Of a DNA stretch of 64,000 nucleotides, positions 29,051 to 38,265 are shown piece after piece (the stretch's first letter is position 1; each line of letters starts with the position of its first letter). The stretch covers positions 1 through 64,000 of the forward strand of contig NW_026733856.1 in assembly GCF_028476545.1 (NCBI RefSeq), in the 5' to 3' direction. Below the pieces are notes generated by a model that did not search any database, had not been told where the DNA came from, and worked only from the letters and a program-made list of their open reading frames with translations. The position numbers were made by a program, and so were the translations under genes. The DNA is from Physella acuta (Eukaryota; Mollusca; Gastropoda; Physidae).

Positions 29051-30060
29051 AATACTCCCGATATGATTTCTGGGGTGAGAGGGGAGTGGGTGGTTTAGGA
29101 AGGGGGATTTAATTTTGCATGGGCGGTCAACCGGCAGGATGCGATTTGGCGACCTGGTCTTTACCCCCTGAGCTCTATGGAAACTACGTTCGGTCTAAGC
29201 AGTGTGATAGACTATTGATAAGATAGGGCGTTACAGACGCTCACTAAATTGAATCAGGCGTGTCCGCCGGCGCCCTGGTAGGGTGCGATTTGGCTGCCAA
29301 TAAAAATTTGTTTCGGCCCCCAAAGGCTTACATGGGCCGCTGAGGGCCATGTAATACGTATTATTTTAATAATCAGAAAAATTAACCAAGGTAAGATTAT
29401 TAACTGGGATGTTTTTTTTTGTCCGAAAAAAAAAATCCAAACAGTTTCGTCACTTTGTGAATGATGCAATTAGGATCTATTTTTATACAATCCAATCAGA
29501 AATTCAGATCGAGCATGTAATAATAGACCATTAGTAACGCTAACATATTGCATCAGATACACTGATTTTTAAAGCACGTCAAATAATTTTTTACGTGTTC
29601 ATTTGTGTCACTTTAGCGAATGACGAAATCTGCATCATTCTTCACAGGCAGCTATTTGGCACGCTGGGTTATACTATGAGCACGATGGCGCCTGTTAGTT
29701 TTAAGGAGCCAGGGCCGTATGCTGCGCCTATGCGGTAGTTTAGTCGGGGAGGGGGGGTGCTGCTGTTAGCGTTCCTCTACGTTCATGACACATGGGTGGT
29801 CACCGAAGTGTGTTCTACCTCATTATTTGGGTGAGTGATTAATGTACACTCAAGGTTTTCATGCGGTAGTGTAGGTAAACACGAGTCCCGATATTTATTA
29901 TTTAAGCGCAGGCATTGTTTACATTTAAATAACTCACTTTTAGAAAACAAGATCACGCGTCTAAGAACATATGATTGGTAATGCATGGATGAAATCCTCC
30001 TTATATATTTCGTCGGACTTTCTTCTATTTCCGAGCAACGCGCGGGGACGGGTACGCTAG
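29051..30060. other. rest of the 2.2-kb insertion, left-arm copy
   Basis: Less repetitive, GC-richer DNA ending at GGGGACGGGTACGCTAG next to an AT tract. The frames here have no recognised domain. Mirror of 49926-50929. Confidence 0.5.

Positions 30061-30135
<75 letters not shown>
30061..30135. repeat. (AT)n microsatellite
   Basis: AT run of about 75 bp; the mirrored tract at 49831-49923 is longer, one of the few length differences between the arms. Confidence 0.9.
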
Positions 30136-30138
<3 letters not shown>

Positions 30139-30745
30139 TTCATTTCGTTCAGGGGGGGGGGGGGATAGACTTTCTTCGGGGGGGGGGGGGGGGGGGGGTG
30201 GGGTCCTGGAAGAAACTCTGGTATTCGAGACGAACCATTTCTAGTAAATGAACCTGGTATGACTGGCCATGATACATGCACATTATCCACTGCTACATGT
30301 TTCGGTTGATAAAAGGTAGAGCTATGTCGTTGCGATCAATGGAATGTTTATGTTATTGTAGTTTTCATTTTAACAAAAAGCTTAACATATCACATTGAAC
30401 TCAGCTCAATTCAAACCATGAGCGGTAAAATAAACAACCACTGTCTTGTACGCTACATTTTGACAAACATGTTAGCCAATTCACGTGGAACTTTGTTCTT
30501 AATTAAATGCTAGCTGAACGTTTTCAAAGTACAGATAAGGCAACAGGCAAAGCAGTTAATTAAAAACAGAGGTATTCTTATGTTGAAGGTAATTTAATTT
30601 ACTTGTAATCTTTATCAAGCAGGTATATTTTTTTAAATGTGAAAATTGCTTAACTATGATAGCCGATATACAACATTGTGTTTCGCATTTGAAGGGACAT
30701 GAGGCGGGATGTTTAAGCTGTTTACAGGTAGGTTAAAGTGTTCAG

Positions 30746-31132
30746 CGGGGACGGAGTGGTCTAGGGGCAGAGAGCTGGACTACTAACCTGTAAGTCTCGG
30801 GTTCAAGCCAGTATACCGTCCCTGAGTCCACCCAACTATGATGGGTACCTAACTCACGGTAGGGAAAGTAAAGGCGGCTGGGTATAGTGCTGACCACACT
30901 TTCTCTTCATATGCCGAGGTCACAGAAACTCTACCGTCAGGGTTTGAAAAATGAACTTTTAAAGTGTTCAGATTGATTTTCGTATGATCGGAATAATGCT
31001 GGCCAGAACTTTTACTTATTCTAATGTGAGTTAGGTTGTTAGGTATCCATCATAGCTGGGTGGACTCAGGTACAGCCGAGTCTTACGCGTTAGCAGTCCA
31101 GCTCTCTACCGCTAGGCCACTCCGTCACCAGC
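30746..31132. mobile_element. pair of tRNA-derived SINE heads in inverted orientation, left-arm copy
   Basis: A plus-strand head (GGGGACGGAGTGGTCTAGGG, with GGGTTCAAGCC) starts at 30748, and a minus-strand head ends at about 31132 (CTCTACCGCTAGGCCACTCC). Between them lie the two bodies meeting near 30960-31010. A transcript could fold into a long hairpin. Mirror of 48846-49232. Confidence 0.65.
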
Positions 31133-31479
31133 TATATTGCACTTGTTTACGATTTTATTTTAGTAAACTTGTTGATAATTCGTCAATAGCTTAGTATTTG
31201 TTGTCGAATTAATAGGTATTGAAACAAGCATTAATGACAGTAATTAGATTGTGCGCGGATTTTCTTTTTTTTTTTTAATTTGCATTTTTCTGTTGCTGAT
31301 ATTTATGTCATGCCTTTTCATTCATTTATTGAATCTCTTTTTACAAAAGTTTTTGCATAACCGTTTCCTTATCAGGTCCATTACACAAACAAAGCTGTGT
31401 GTGTGTACCGACGCAAAAGCGTTAAGGTTACAAGGTTTTAACACAAAGCAGGTGTGTACGGGACCGCGGGGACGGCAAG

Positions 31480-31728
31480 AAAATATCCCAGTGGGCCTTT
31501 GGAAAATATCCCAGTGGGCCTTTGGAAAATATCCCAGTGGGCCTTTTGGAAAATATCCCAGTGGGCCTCTAGGAAAATATCCCAGTGGGCCTCTAGAAAA
31601 ATATCTCAGTGGGCCTCTAGAAAAATATCCCAGTGGGCCTGTAGGAAAATATTTCTGTGAGCCTCTAGAAAAATATCCCAGTGGGCCTCTAGAAAAATAT
31701 CCCAATGGGCCTGTAGGAAAATATTCCT
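31480..31728. repeat. minisatellite GGAAAATATCCCAGTGGGCC, left-arm copy
   Basis: About eleven units of 20-26 bp with high homogeneity. Mirror of 48248-48498. It is open in several frames on both strands, so the frames through it are not called as genes. Confidence 0.9.
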
Positions 31729-31753
31729 GAAATATCAGGTATGGGTCGAAGAG

Positions 31754-31858
31754 CAGAGTTTCTTTCAGGTATCTCTTCGCCCTCCCCCCCCCCCCACCCA
31801 TGTGGTTAAATTTAGGTGTCCCCCACCACCCGGAGAAATAAGTCTGAAGGAAATACTG
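31754..31858. mobile_element. short C-tract hAT MITE, left-arm copy
   Basis: 105 bp with ends CAGAGTTTCTTTCAGG and CTGAAGGAAATACTG. The flanking octamers TCGAAGAG and TCGACAAG match at six of eight positions, consistent with an aged 8-bp target duplication. Confidence 0.7.
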
Positions 31859-32465
31859 TCGACAAGGAAATATCACATACGAGCTGACCCTCGACGTAGT
31901 ATACGCCGCCATCTAGAATCTAGTTGTTTTATTTTCTGCTTATCAGCAATTCATAATTTGTGAATTTAACACTACCCCTTTCGCGCCCTCCCCCCCCCCC
32001 CCACCCCCGCCCCCCCCCCTTCCGCCCAGTGAAAGCAGCCATTTACAGATACAGAAAAGATCAATCAGAAATTGTTATCTCCCCTTCGTTTCAAATCGTT
32101 TTATACTAAATTACCTGCCCCTAATAACTGTCACAAACGGCTTTACGATTGTAAACATTCGGGGTGAACCACAGCTCACCTGACAGGTGGGAATGACGGT
32201 GGTGGCTAAGCTGCATGGTGTTTCTATGGTCTCCGTGAAGACAATTTCCCAATGTACCGACGCGATTGGTACTGTAATACGCTAAAACTGTTTTTGGTTT
32301 GATTATTTTTTTGAAAAACTGTTTATTTAATTAAACTTTCCTCTTTTACTCTTTGCTATTTGTAACATGACTTTTGTAGGGTCGGTCCGTAGGCTTGGTT
32401 GATACAAGGTTGTCAACGAAAATACAAGTCAATAAGAGTAGTATAGTAGGTCCCCTTTGGGTCGA

Positions 32466-32560
32466 AAGAGGAGGAGGAGGCGAGGGGGAGGAGGAGGAGG
32501 AGGGGGAGGAGGAGGAGGGACAATTGTTGATTATGAGGAGGAGGCGGAGGAGGGACAATT
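32466..32560. repeat. GGA-rich purine tract in Polinton TIR
   Basis: Nearly pure purine GAGGAGGAGG repeats starting about 30 bp from the proposed terminus. Mirror tract (pyrimidine on the plus strand) at 47418-47512. Such mirror-repeat purine tracts can form triplex DNA; any role in the element is inference. Confidence 0.75.
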
Positions 32561-32569
32561 GTTGCATAT

Positions 32570-33000
32570 TTTGACCGTTATTGATTGATTTTTGCCCACC
32601 TGTTGCATATTTTGACCGTTATTGATTGATTCTCGACCACCTGTTGATTTGTGTCCATGTTTTTTGACCAACTATTGATTTTTTAGCCCGTTGTTGATTG
32701 TTCATTAAACAACTGTTGATTATTTTGACTAGTAGGTTATTGTTTTGATCGGTATGTTGACCACTTGACCACGTGTTGACCAAAACGATTATCATAGAGG
32801 AGGAGGAGGTTATTGTTTTGATCAATTGATCGATATATTGACCAGTTGACCAACTGACCACTTGAGCTATTGTTTTATTAATGGTGTTATACATTTTGTT
32901 GACCAGTGGACCAACTGACCAGTAGTTGACCAGATGATCAGTTTATCGGTTGTTGACCAGTTGCCCATTTGTTGGTTGTTTTTATTGACCTGGACGACAG
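32570..33000. repeat. subterminal short repeats TTGACCA / CAACTG in Polinton TIR
   Basis: Dozens of irregular copies of TTGACCA, GTTGACCA and CTGTTGATT. The mirror field is 46978-47410. Open frames through it on either strand are rejected as coding. Subterminal repeat fields are common binding sites for element proteins in other transposons; here that is inference only. Confidence 0.75.
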
Positions 33001-33522
33001 TCCGGCTTTAACAGTATATCGTAAAATAGTATTTCACCACCCTCCAGTGAGGGTGTGGGTGGGGGTGACGCGGGTGAAACCCGGGGTCGGGTGGGGGAGG
33101 TGGTAGCAGGTGGTACCCCTTCCCTTTGTGTGTTGCAATCTCATTCTCCCTTTGTCTGAAGTCTGTGTGACCATGTCCTTTTTGTGTGCCGCTACTCGCG
33201 TCATACTCAAAGGCAGGTGCTGTACCCCATTGTCTAATCCAACTCACGCGCCTTTACAATCGATTTTTTTTTTTTTTTTTTTTTTTAAAGTCATGTTTAA
33301 ACATGTTGACCGTATAAAATCTTTGTTGAATAGGACTGGTGGATGTCGAATTCTACTCGTCTTAATATAAAGAGATACAACTCGTGCCAACAGCCGGGCG
33401 GTTATTGCCCCCTTCCTGGTTTCTACTTGGTTGTTGTGTTTATGGCTTGCCGTTTATTTACACACAAACACACACACACAACTTACACACAACTTATATC
33501 ACAACAAAAGACTTCTTATATT

Positions 33523-33798
33523 TTATGAATTTATTTCAACTTTCTCCAAGTCATCAAACGCTTTTAAAATATCATATCTCAGGGCGAGTAAACGTTCAAA
33601 GGCTATACGAGAGAGATTTATTCCAGAATTATTAGGAAATTTAAGATCTGTACCATCCATAAGATCTCTAAGATTTAAAGTGTTTTTGTTCATGAATTGA
33701 CTAACGATAGCTACTTTATAACCACTGTCATTCGTCGTTCGTATTTCCGTCACTTTATTACTATTCCGGGCGACAAGTAACCAATCTTCACTAGACAT
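33523..33798 (-). CDS. small Polinton protein, possibly PC4-like ssDNA-binding (left TIR copy)
   Basis: 91 codons starting MSSEDWLLVARNSNKV; the ATG at 33796-33798 is preferred over the upstream one at 33844, which would run far into the protease gene. The C-terminal part GINLSRIAFERLLALRYDIL resembles the G-I-x-L-x-x-x-x-(W/F)-x-x-L helix region of PC4/p15 transcriptional-coactivator domains, preceded by predicted strands (VTEIRTT, YKVAIVSQF). The assignment is weak and made by eye. The start overlaps the end of the protease frame by 8 bp, so it is the last gene of the row. An identical copy lies in the right TIR (46179-46454). An AATAAA signal follows 64 bp after the stop. Confidence 0.6.
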   Translation of the reverse strand: MSSEDWLLVARNSNKVTEIRTTNDSGYKVAIVSQFMNKNTLNLRDLMDGTDLKFPNNSGINLSRIAFERLLALRYDILKAFDDLEKVEINS

Positions 33799-34300
33799 CT
33801 TGAAAGCGCCGAAATAAACGTTTATAAGTAGTCCCAATAAGTGCAAGTGTTAAACGTGATATAAGTCGATCGTTAATATATTGTCGAGCCGGTGACGGTG
33901 AAAAAGGGTGGAGAATAAGTTTTAGGCTAGCTCCCCGAACTTTCTTCAAAACAAAATAAACCGCGTATAACCCACAGCTGTTGGTTACAATGTCTTGCAA
34001 AACTCTTGAATTGTAAACGAATGGTCTGTTTGAATTATTTTTTATAAAAGCCAAAATGGCGGGTTCACGCGGTGGTAATCCAAAACTATCGAAATAAGTA
34101 AATTGCGATAGACCATTGAAAAAAAGACCAACCCAGTGGCTGCCTTCATCCTTGGACGAATCTAAATTTATAATGAACACCGCTTGCTTCGTTCTATCGA
34201 TACGAGTAGGTAGTTGATCGCACGCTACAACACCAAAGAGATTTGTGCGTTGTACAAATAAATCTGCAGTCAGTATACTTTGTAGTTCTCTTGTGTTCAT
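33791..34300 (-). CDS. PRO: Polinton adenain-like cysteine protease (PRO)
   Basis: 169 codons. Catalytic-site candidates are H55 (SHWVGLFF), D71 (TYFDSFG), Q102 and C109 (TNSCGLYAVYF), in the order and spacing of adenovirus maturation protease (His, Glu/Asp, Gln, Cys). In Polintons this ULP1/adenain-type enzyme is thought to process capsid proteins during assembly. It lies 18 bp after the major capsid gene. Its 3' end (33791-33934) is inside the terminal inverted repeat, so that part is present a second time, inverted, at 46043-46186. Confidence 0.88.
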   Translation of the reverse strand: MNTRELQSILTADLFVQRTNLFGVVACDQLPTRIDRTKQAVFIINLDSSKDEGSHWVGLFFNGLSQFTYFDSFGLPPREPAILAFIKNNSNRPFVYNSRVLQDIVTNSCGLYAVYFVLKKVRGASLKLILHPFSPSPARQYINDRLISRLTLALIGTTYKRLFRRFQDV

Positions 34301-34318
34301 TTTCGTCTATAGGCCGCT

Positions 34319-35629
34319 TTAGGCGGTGTAATCTGTCAACACTTGTCTCGTTTTTGAAATTTCTAACACCGAATCTAGTTCAGCATACGCAATAACTTGA
34401 ATCGGTTCAGTTGTAACTTGTGAAAATTTAAGTTCAATAGAAACAGGTCCAGATTTAGCCAATTCAAATTGTTCACCATCCAAAAGACTGGGGCTTAAAT
34501 CAAAAGCAAACAAGGTATAGCCGTTCTTAAAGTGTTTATAGTCTATTCCATTCCCAGCATCTTTTCCAACCATACCCAGAGAGAGGTTACTATTGAAAAA
34601 TGCTCTAATGGCTTGATTCCTATCAAAGTCCATGACCAGTGGTTTTCCCGATAACGATCGTCCATCAACGCTTACATTTAAATACGTCAAGTGAAAATGT
34701 TGAAAATTGAAGGGGTTTTTTGTGTAACTACCATTAAAGGCTGTAGAGGCGACTAGTCCGAGGACTAATCGGGTGGGTGTTTGACTCATATACAAATTGT
34801 CTTGATTGTGACTTAACATTCCTTTCGGTATAGCAAAGGTCTTTATAACAACGCGTTTAAAAGGATATTTCGCATTCATTCTCGTTAAAGCCTTTTCATG
34901 CGCGATAGAAATCGCCGGGTTAAGTCTGGCCTTTCTAACCACCAATGTTGCGTGCGTTATCATCGCTTTATACCCCTTGTTTTGGTCTGCTGTCAAGAGA
35001 GTGAAACTGTCTTTTGCGGGTGTAAGTTTAATTTTAATGTCAACCCCATTCAGCATATAGCGATCTTGGGTGAAAATGTCAGAGTGTATACGTCCCATCA
35101 TATCGATCTCATGACTTTCACCAGCGGTGGTGCGGCGAATCCTATACCCATCATTATTGTCATCTTTGAACTCCTCGAAATGATGGGGTGTGTCCATCGC
35201 ATATAGAGCGGCCGATAGAGACCCATTCTTGGCATCTTCCCCGTAATTTAACGTAGCCTCCAGATAGGCGCGATACGGATAGGTGTTCTCACTAGCGGTG
35301 ATTAGTGTGTCGTTGAGAGAAATATCCACTTGGGAAAATAAACTGTGCAAAAAATAATTGACTGGTGCAACATCAGAGTCCACTGATATGGGATCACCAT
35401 TCGCTAAGGTCACCTTAGCGCGCACGTGTAAATACGTGTTGAACAAATCTAGATAGTCTTCACTGTTGCCAGAAATTGCAAATTCTATAGGTGCACTTTG
35501 TGCCAAGGATGCGAGGGGGTGTATTTCAACAAATTGACCCTCCTCGACGGCAGTTTGTGTCGGGGGTATACTAAATAAATCCAATCCAGAATGTAAGCAC
35601 TCACATGAACTTGGATGAATAAGAGCCAT
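34319..35629 (-). CDS. MCP: Polinton double-jelly-roll major capsid protein
   Basis: 436 codons from the ATG at 35629 (MALIHPSSCECLHSGLDLF); an in-frame upstream ATG would overlap the preceding gene. The N-terminal region with DLFSIPPTQTAVEEG, IEFAISGNSEDYLDLFNTYL and VNYFLHSLFSQVDISLN is the recognisable start of the metazoan Polinton hexon-like protein (relatives are often annotated as F54H12.2-like). In related viruses this fold makes pseudo-hexameric capsomers. It follows the small basic gene by 2 bp and precedes the protease. Confidence 0.9.
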   Translation of the reverse strand: MALIHPSSCECLHSGLDLFSIPPTQTAVEEGQFVEIHPLASLAQSAPIEFAISGNSEDYLDLFNTYLHVRAKVTLANGDPISVDSDVAPVNYFLHSLFSQVDISLNDTLITASENTYPYRAYLEATLNYGEDAKNGSLSAALYAMDTPHHFEEFKDDNNDGYRIRRTTAGESHEIDMMGRIHSDIFTQDRYMLNGVDIKIKLTPAKDSFTLLTADQNKGYKAMITHATLVVRKARLNPAISIAHEKALTRMNAKYPFKRVVIKTFAIPKGMLSHNQDNLYMSQTPTRLVLGLVASTAFNGSYTKNPFNFQHFHLTYLNVSVDGRSLSGKPLVMDFDRNQAIRAFFNSNLSLGMVGKDAGNGIDYKHFKNGYTLFAFDLSPSLLDGEQFELAKSGPVSIELKFSQVTTEPIQVIAYAELDSVLEISKTRQVLTDYTA

Positions 35630-35631
35630 GG

Positions 35632-36120
35632 TTAAGCAAATATATCTGAATACTTGGGATGTTTCTTCTTTCGTATAGCACACGCCTTCGAATGATTGTG
35701 ACTTGATCTGTGTGCTAGTTTTATTCGTTTTTCAAAGGGTTCACCTGGTGGTCTCGACAGCGCGCGCTTTCTTCTCAATCCGCTTCCTGATTGGTTTTGT
35801 CCCAGGTGATCAACGGCGCCTTGTAATAAACGATGTCCAGCTTCTTTGGCGTGTTCTTTAAACGATTCTCCAATGTTTCTTCCCGCTAATGCATCGTTTG
35901 CAACATGCAACCCGGTACTAACACCTTCTCTGAGTAAAGCCTTACCTCCCGTCTTTATCCAAGGGAGGACCATTCGACCTAGACCACTAAAGAAACTACC
36001 AATACCGTGTCCTCTCTGATTTCTTCCACCGATAAAAATTGGTAAACCATGACCGTACTGGTTACAGTAAAAATCTTCGTACAATTTAGGGTTTCGATGT
36101 AAAAGGGTATGTTTCACCAT
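35632..36120 (-). CDS. small basic glycine-rich Polinton protein
   Basis: 162 codons. The N-terminal half has a glycine-rich amphipathic stretch (RGHGIGSFFSGLGRMVLPWI) followed by KTGGKALLREGVSTG; the C-terminal half is very basic (LRRKRALSRPPGEPFEKRIK). A protein of this composition regularly sits next to the capsid genes in animal Polintons and recalls adenoviral minor core or membrane-active proteins (pVI/pX type), but homology cannot be shown by eye. Likely a virion component by position. Confidence 0.7.
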   Translation of the reverse strand: MVKHTLLHRNPKLYEDFYCNQYGHGLPIFIGGRNQRGHGIGSFFSGLGRMVLPWIKTGGKALLREGVSTGLHVANDALAGRNIGESFKEHAKEAGHRLLQGAVDHLGQNQSGSGLRRKRALSRPPGEPFEKRIKLAHRSSHNHSKACAIRKKKHPKYSDIFA

Positions 36121-36128
36121 GGTGTGAG

Positions 36129-36875
36129 TTATTCCAGATCGAAATGTTTACGTGTTCTAAAATGGAGTGTCAACACTGACGTTCCACTTGTGAATGAGAG
36201 AGATTGTCCCAACTCATCGCATAAAAGTATTTCCACTGTGTCGAATGAAAAGCGGTTCAGGGGGATGTAGTGGGGTTTGTCGTAAATACGAAAAACGGAA
36301 CTTGGTTTCTTCTCAACGATCGGTACGGTCCGAAGCAAAGGGACCATTACATCTCCAACCGGTCTCGCTTCTACGAGGTCACAATAGACGAATACAATTT
36401 TTACTTCGTCTTCCTCGATATGTTTCTCTGTAACTTTACCCGGAACAATCATATAGGCGTTCAACCAGTCACGGACAGTACTTTCTATTCCCGATGCAAC
36501 TACTTTGACGACAATTTTCTTAAATCCCTTATTACAGTCTGAAATTATAATTTCCACTTTTCGTTCATCTACATCTCTTTTTAATAGTTTTTTTATAGCG
36601 TTGACAAGCAGGTCGATGTTTTGGTATTTGGTCTGGCGTAAGCCAAATAGAAAAAGGTTAACGTCTGCTCCTTCTTTGATGGAATGATACTGGAGCCAAA
36701 CTTCATGTTCTCTAATCATACAAAATGCATTCGGCATTTGAATCTCGACCAGACCAACCTCATAGTGCGAATTCACATCGATAGTCTGTGGTAATTTAAC
36801 GAAGAAATGCCCAGCCTCATTGTCTGGAAATACATTTGGTGATGCATTGCTAGGCAGGGTGACATAAAAACTCAT
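36129..36875 (-). CDS. Polinton minor capsid (penton-type) protein
   Basis: 248 codons starting MSFYVTLPSNASPNVFPDN, followed by FFVKLPQTIDVNSHYEVGLV and EIQMPNAF. This N-terminal signature (FYVTLPSN.S...FPDN...F...LP..I.L...YEVGL.EI) is typical of the single-jelly-roll minor capsid protein of animal Polintons. Its start overlaps the stop of the upstream membrane-protein gene by 4 bp (ATGA), indicating tight packing. Confidence 0.87.
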   Translation of the reverse strand: MSFYVTLPSNASPNVFPDNEAGHFFVKLPQTIDVNSHYEVGLVEIQMPNAFCMIREHEVWLQYHSIKEGADVNLFLFGLRQTKYQNIDLLVNAIKKLLKRDVDERKVEIIISDCNKGFKKIVVKVVASGIESTVRDWLNAYMIVPGKVTEKHIEEDEVKIVFVYCDLVEARPVGDVMVPLLRTVPIVEKKPSSVFRIYDKPHYIPLNRFSFDTVEILLCDELGQSLSFTSGTSVLTLHFRTRKHFDLE

Positions 36876-37204
36876 TGTAAAATTTTGGTTCTTGCAATGG
36901 TTGGGTTAGGTAAAATATAACCGAGACAGCTGGATAACAACACGACCCAAAGTTTTCCCTCTTTGTCGTCGAGTGTTCCACGCGTCAAATTAAATAGTGA
37001 AAAAGCGATGACGACAAATATAACCAACATTTGAGAGATGAAAACAATTTCCGGTCGTGTCCTTAGTCTACCGACCCAGCTCGAAATGGTCGAACCGATA
37101 GAAGACGTGGTGGATTTGGGTCTCACCTCACTTCCACCGAACGGTCTGAGCGTTTCTTCCAACACGGTCTCATCCATGCTTACGCTTTTCACTGTTTCAA
37201 CCAT
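36872..37204 (-). CDS. small membrane protein of the Polinton
   Basis: 110 codons. Two hydrophobic segments are visible: [19 protein letters not shown] and LWVVLLSSCLGYILP, separated by a short charged loop (TRGTLDDKEGK). The N-terminal 55 residues are hydrophilic. Small proteins with one or two membrane segments are common in Polintons, but the function is unknown. It lies 2 bp after the integrase stop and overlaps the next gene by 4 bp. Confidence 0.7.
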   Translation of the reverse strand: MVETVKSVSMDETVLEETLRPFGGSEVRPKSTTSSIGSTISSWVGRLRTRPEIVFISQMLVIFVVIAFSLFNLTRGTLDDKEGKLWVVLLSSCLGYILPNPTIARTKILQ

Positions 37205-37206
37205 CG

Positions 37207-38265
37207 TTAGTCTTTATATTTCGAAATGTCTCTAGCTGAAATCCAACTGTTGAATGAAGGGTTATAACCGAACCACTTGACTAAATACTCTTTACCACCG
37301 ACACCCTTTCTTTCTTGTATAATGTGTTCGATGCGGTACACTTTTTTGTCCCCCACTTTCTGAAGCTCTTCTTTGTAAAACGATCCTTTCAATTCTTCAC
37401 CCGAATCATCTTTTAAGACGTACGTTACGGGTGTTGTTGCGATAACTCGGCTCACCGTAAACAGTTCTTCCGTCCACGAAGGCGTATACCCCTTTTTAAA
37501 AGTGTGTCTGCTTTGCCCTATCCGTACACGATCACCTTCGTTAAATACTTTTCGATAAGTAATGTCCACTGGTGCGTATAAAGTATTCCACACCCTTTCT
37601 TGATTACTCAAATTAACATTCACGGGGGCCATGCGAATACTCCGATGGTATGAATGGTTATAATTGTTGATCAAATCGGCTACCACATCGATGTAACGAA
37701 GACGATTTGTTTTAGTAAAGTACCGCCACATTTTTTCTTTTAATGTGCGATTGAATCTTTCAACTATAGCCGCCTTAATATCTTCATTCTCAGTGGTAAA
37801 GAAATGCACGCCCTCTGCTTTAAGAAATTTTAAAAATGTCTTGTTGACAAATTCACTACCTTTGTCTGTTTGAAAATTTATAGGTTTTCTAGTCGAAAAA
37901 ATTTTACGCACAGCCTCCACTAGCGCTTTACCCGATTTTTTCCTTATCGGAATTGCCCAGGCGAATTTGCTAAACACATCGATGCAAGTCACTAGGTAAG
38001 AAACGCCGTCATTGTCCTTTCGTAACGAGCGCATATCTATGAGATCCGCTTGAAATTGTTGATTTATTCCACCTGTGATGGTGGCGCGCCTTTGAAACCG
38101 TCGCCGAAGGGGTTTATGTAACGTGTAGGTATCCTGATGACTTAACCATTCTTTAATTTTTTTAGTTCCAATTTCAGGGTGTTTAAACACACCACCGTAG
38201 GCACCTGGTCTACTGGGGTCATAGTAATGTCTTGTTAGTGTTTGGTTTTTTCCCACTCGTCCCAT
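37207..38265 (-). CDS. INT: Polinton integrase with C-terminal chromodomain (INT)
   Basis: 352 codons. The retroviral-type integrase core shows D74 (FQADLIDM), D134 (FQTDKGSEFV) and E169 (IVERFNRTLKEKM); the last two are 35 positions apart, the DD35E pattern. The C-terminus is a chromodomain (about 308-350: YRIEHIIQERKG, EYLVKWFGYNPSFNSWI), which in other integrases targets insertion to modified histones. In Polintons this enzyme inserts the linear DNA with 6-bp target duplications. The start overlaps the upstream gene's end by 31 bp. Confidence 0.92.
   Translation of the reverse strand: MGRVGKNQTLTRHYYDPSRPGAYGGVFKHPEIGTKKIKEWLSHQDTYTLHKPLRRRFQRRATITGGINQQFQADLIDMRSLRKDNDGVSYLVTCIDVFSKFAWAIPIRKKSGKALVEAVRKIFSTRKPINFQTDKGSEFVNKTFLKFLKAEGVHFFTTENEDIKAAIVERFNRTLKEKMWRYFTKTNRLRYIDVVADLINNYNHSYHRSIRMAPVNVNLSNQERVWNTLYAPVDITYRKVFNEGDRVRIGQSRHTFKKGYTPSWTEELFTVSRVIATTPVTYVLKDDSGEELKGSFYKEELQKVGDKKVYRIEHIIQERKGVGGKEYLVKWFGYNPSFNSWISARDISKYKD

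Larger units (their letters stand above)
27819..30220. mobile_element. C-tract hAT MITE interrupted by a 2.2-kb insertion, left-arm copy
   Basis: One MITE terminus is at 27819 (CAGTATTTCTTCCAGAC) and the other at 30220 (CCTGGAAGAAACTCTG). The inner parts are separated by a tandem array and an AT microsatellite. Mirror of 49756-52168. In unit B the same MITE (14076-14290) is uninterrupted. Confidence 0.75.
23501..32436. repeat. left arm of giant palindrome, host-DNA part (inverted copy of 47542-56490)
   Basis: Every landmark here recurs in inverse orientation and order on the other side of the Polinton. The sum of mirrored coordinates is 79976-79978 near the centre, 79985 at 28-29 kb and 79991 at 23.5-26.5 kb, so net length drift is about 15 bp, mostly in homopolymer and AT tracts. 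Mirrored open frames are nearly all identical. The arm starts abruptly at 23501 inside a copy of the channel's last exon; 23500 and lower belongs to unrelated sequence upstream of unit B. Confidence 0.9.
32437..33934. repeat. Polinton left terminal inverted repeat
   Basis: Mirror of 46043-47541 with almost no differences. From the outside in it holds the AGT terminus, a purine-rich GGA tract, a TTGACCA-type short-repeat field, a poly(T) run, and the PC4-like ORF, and it reaches into the protease gene. After 33934 the two sides diverge apart from an 18-bp match. Confidence 0.85.

Noticed and set aside
31251-31912. Frames of 159 and 196 codons with a periodic GPLGYFSR / GKYPSGPLE repeat
   Set aside because: Both are translations of the same minisatellite on opposite strands; the unit happens to be open in several frames, and unit B shows no conserved frame.
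32346-32894. Frames of 73 and 91 codons in the Polinton terminal repeat
   Set aside because: They consist of the GGA tract (poly-Ser/Pro) and the TTGACCA repeat field; composition explains the openness.
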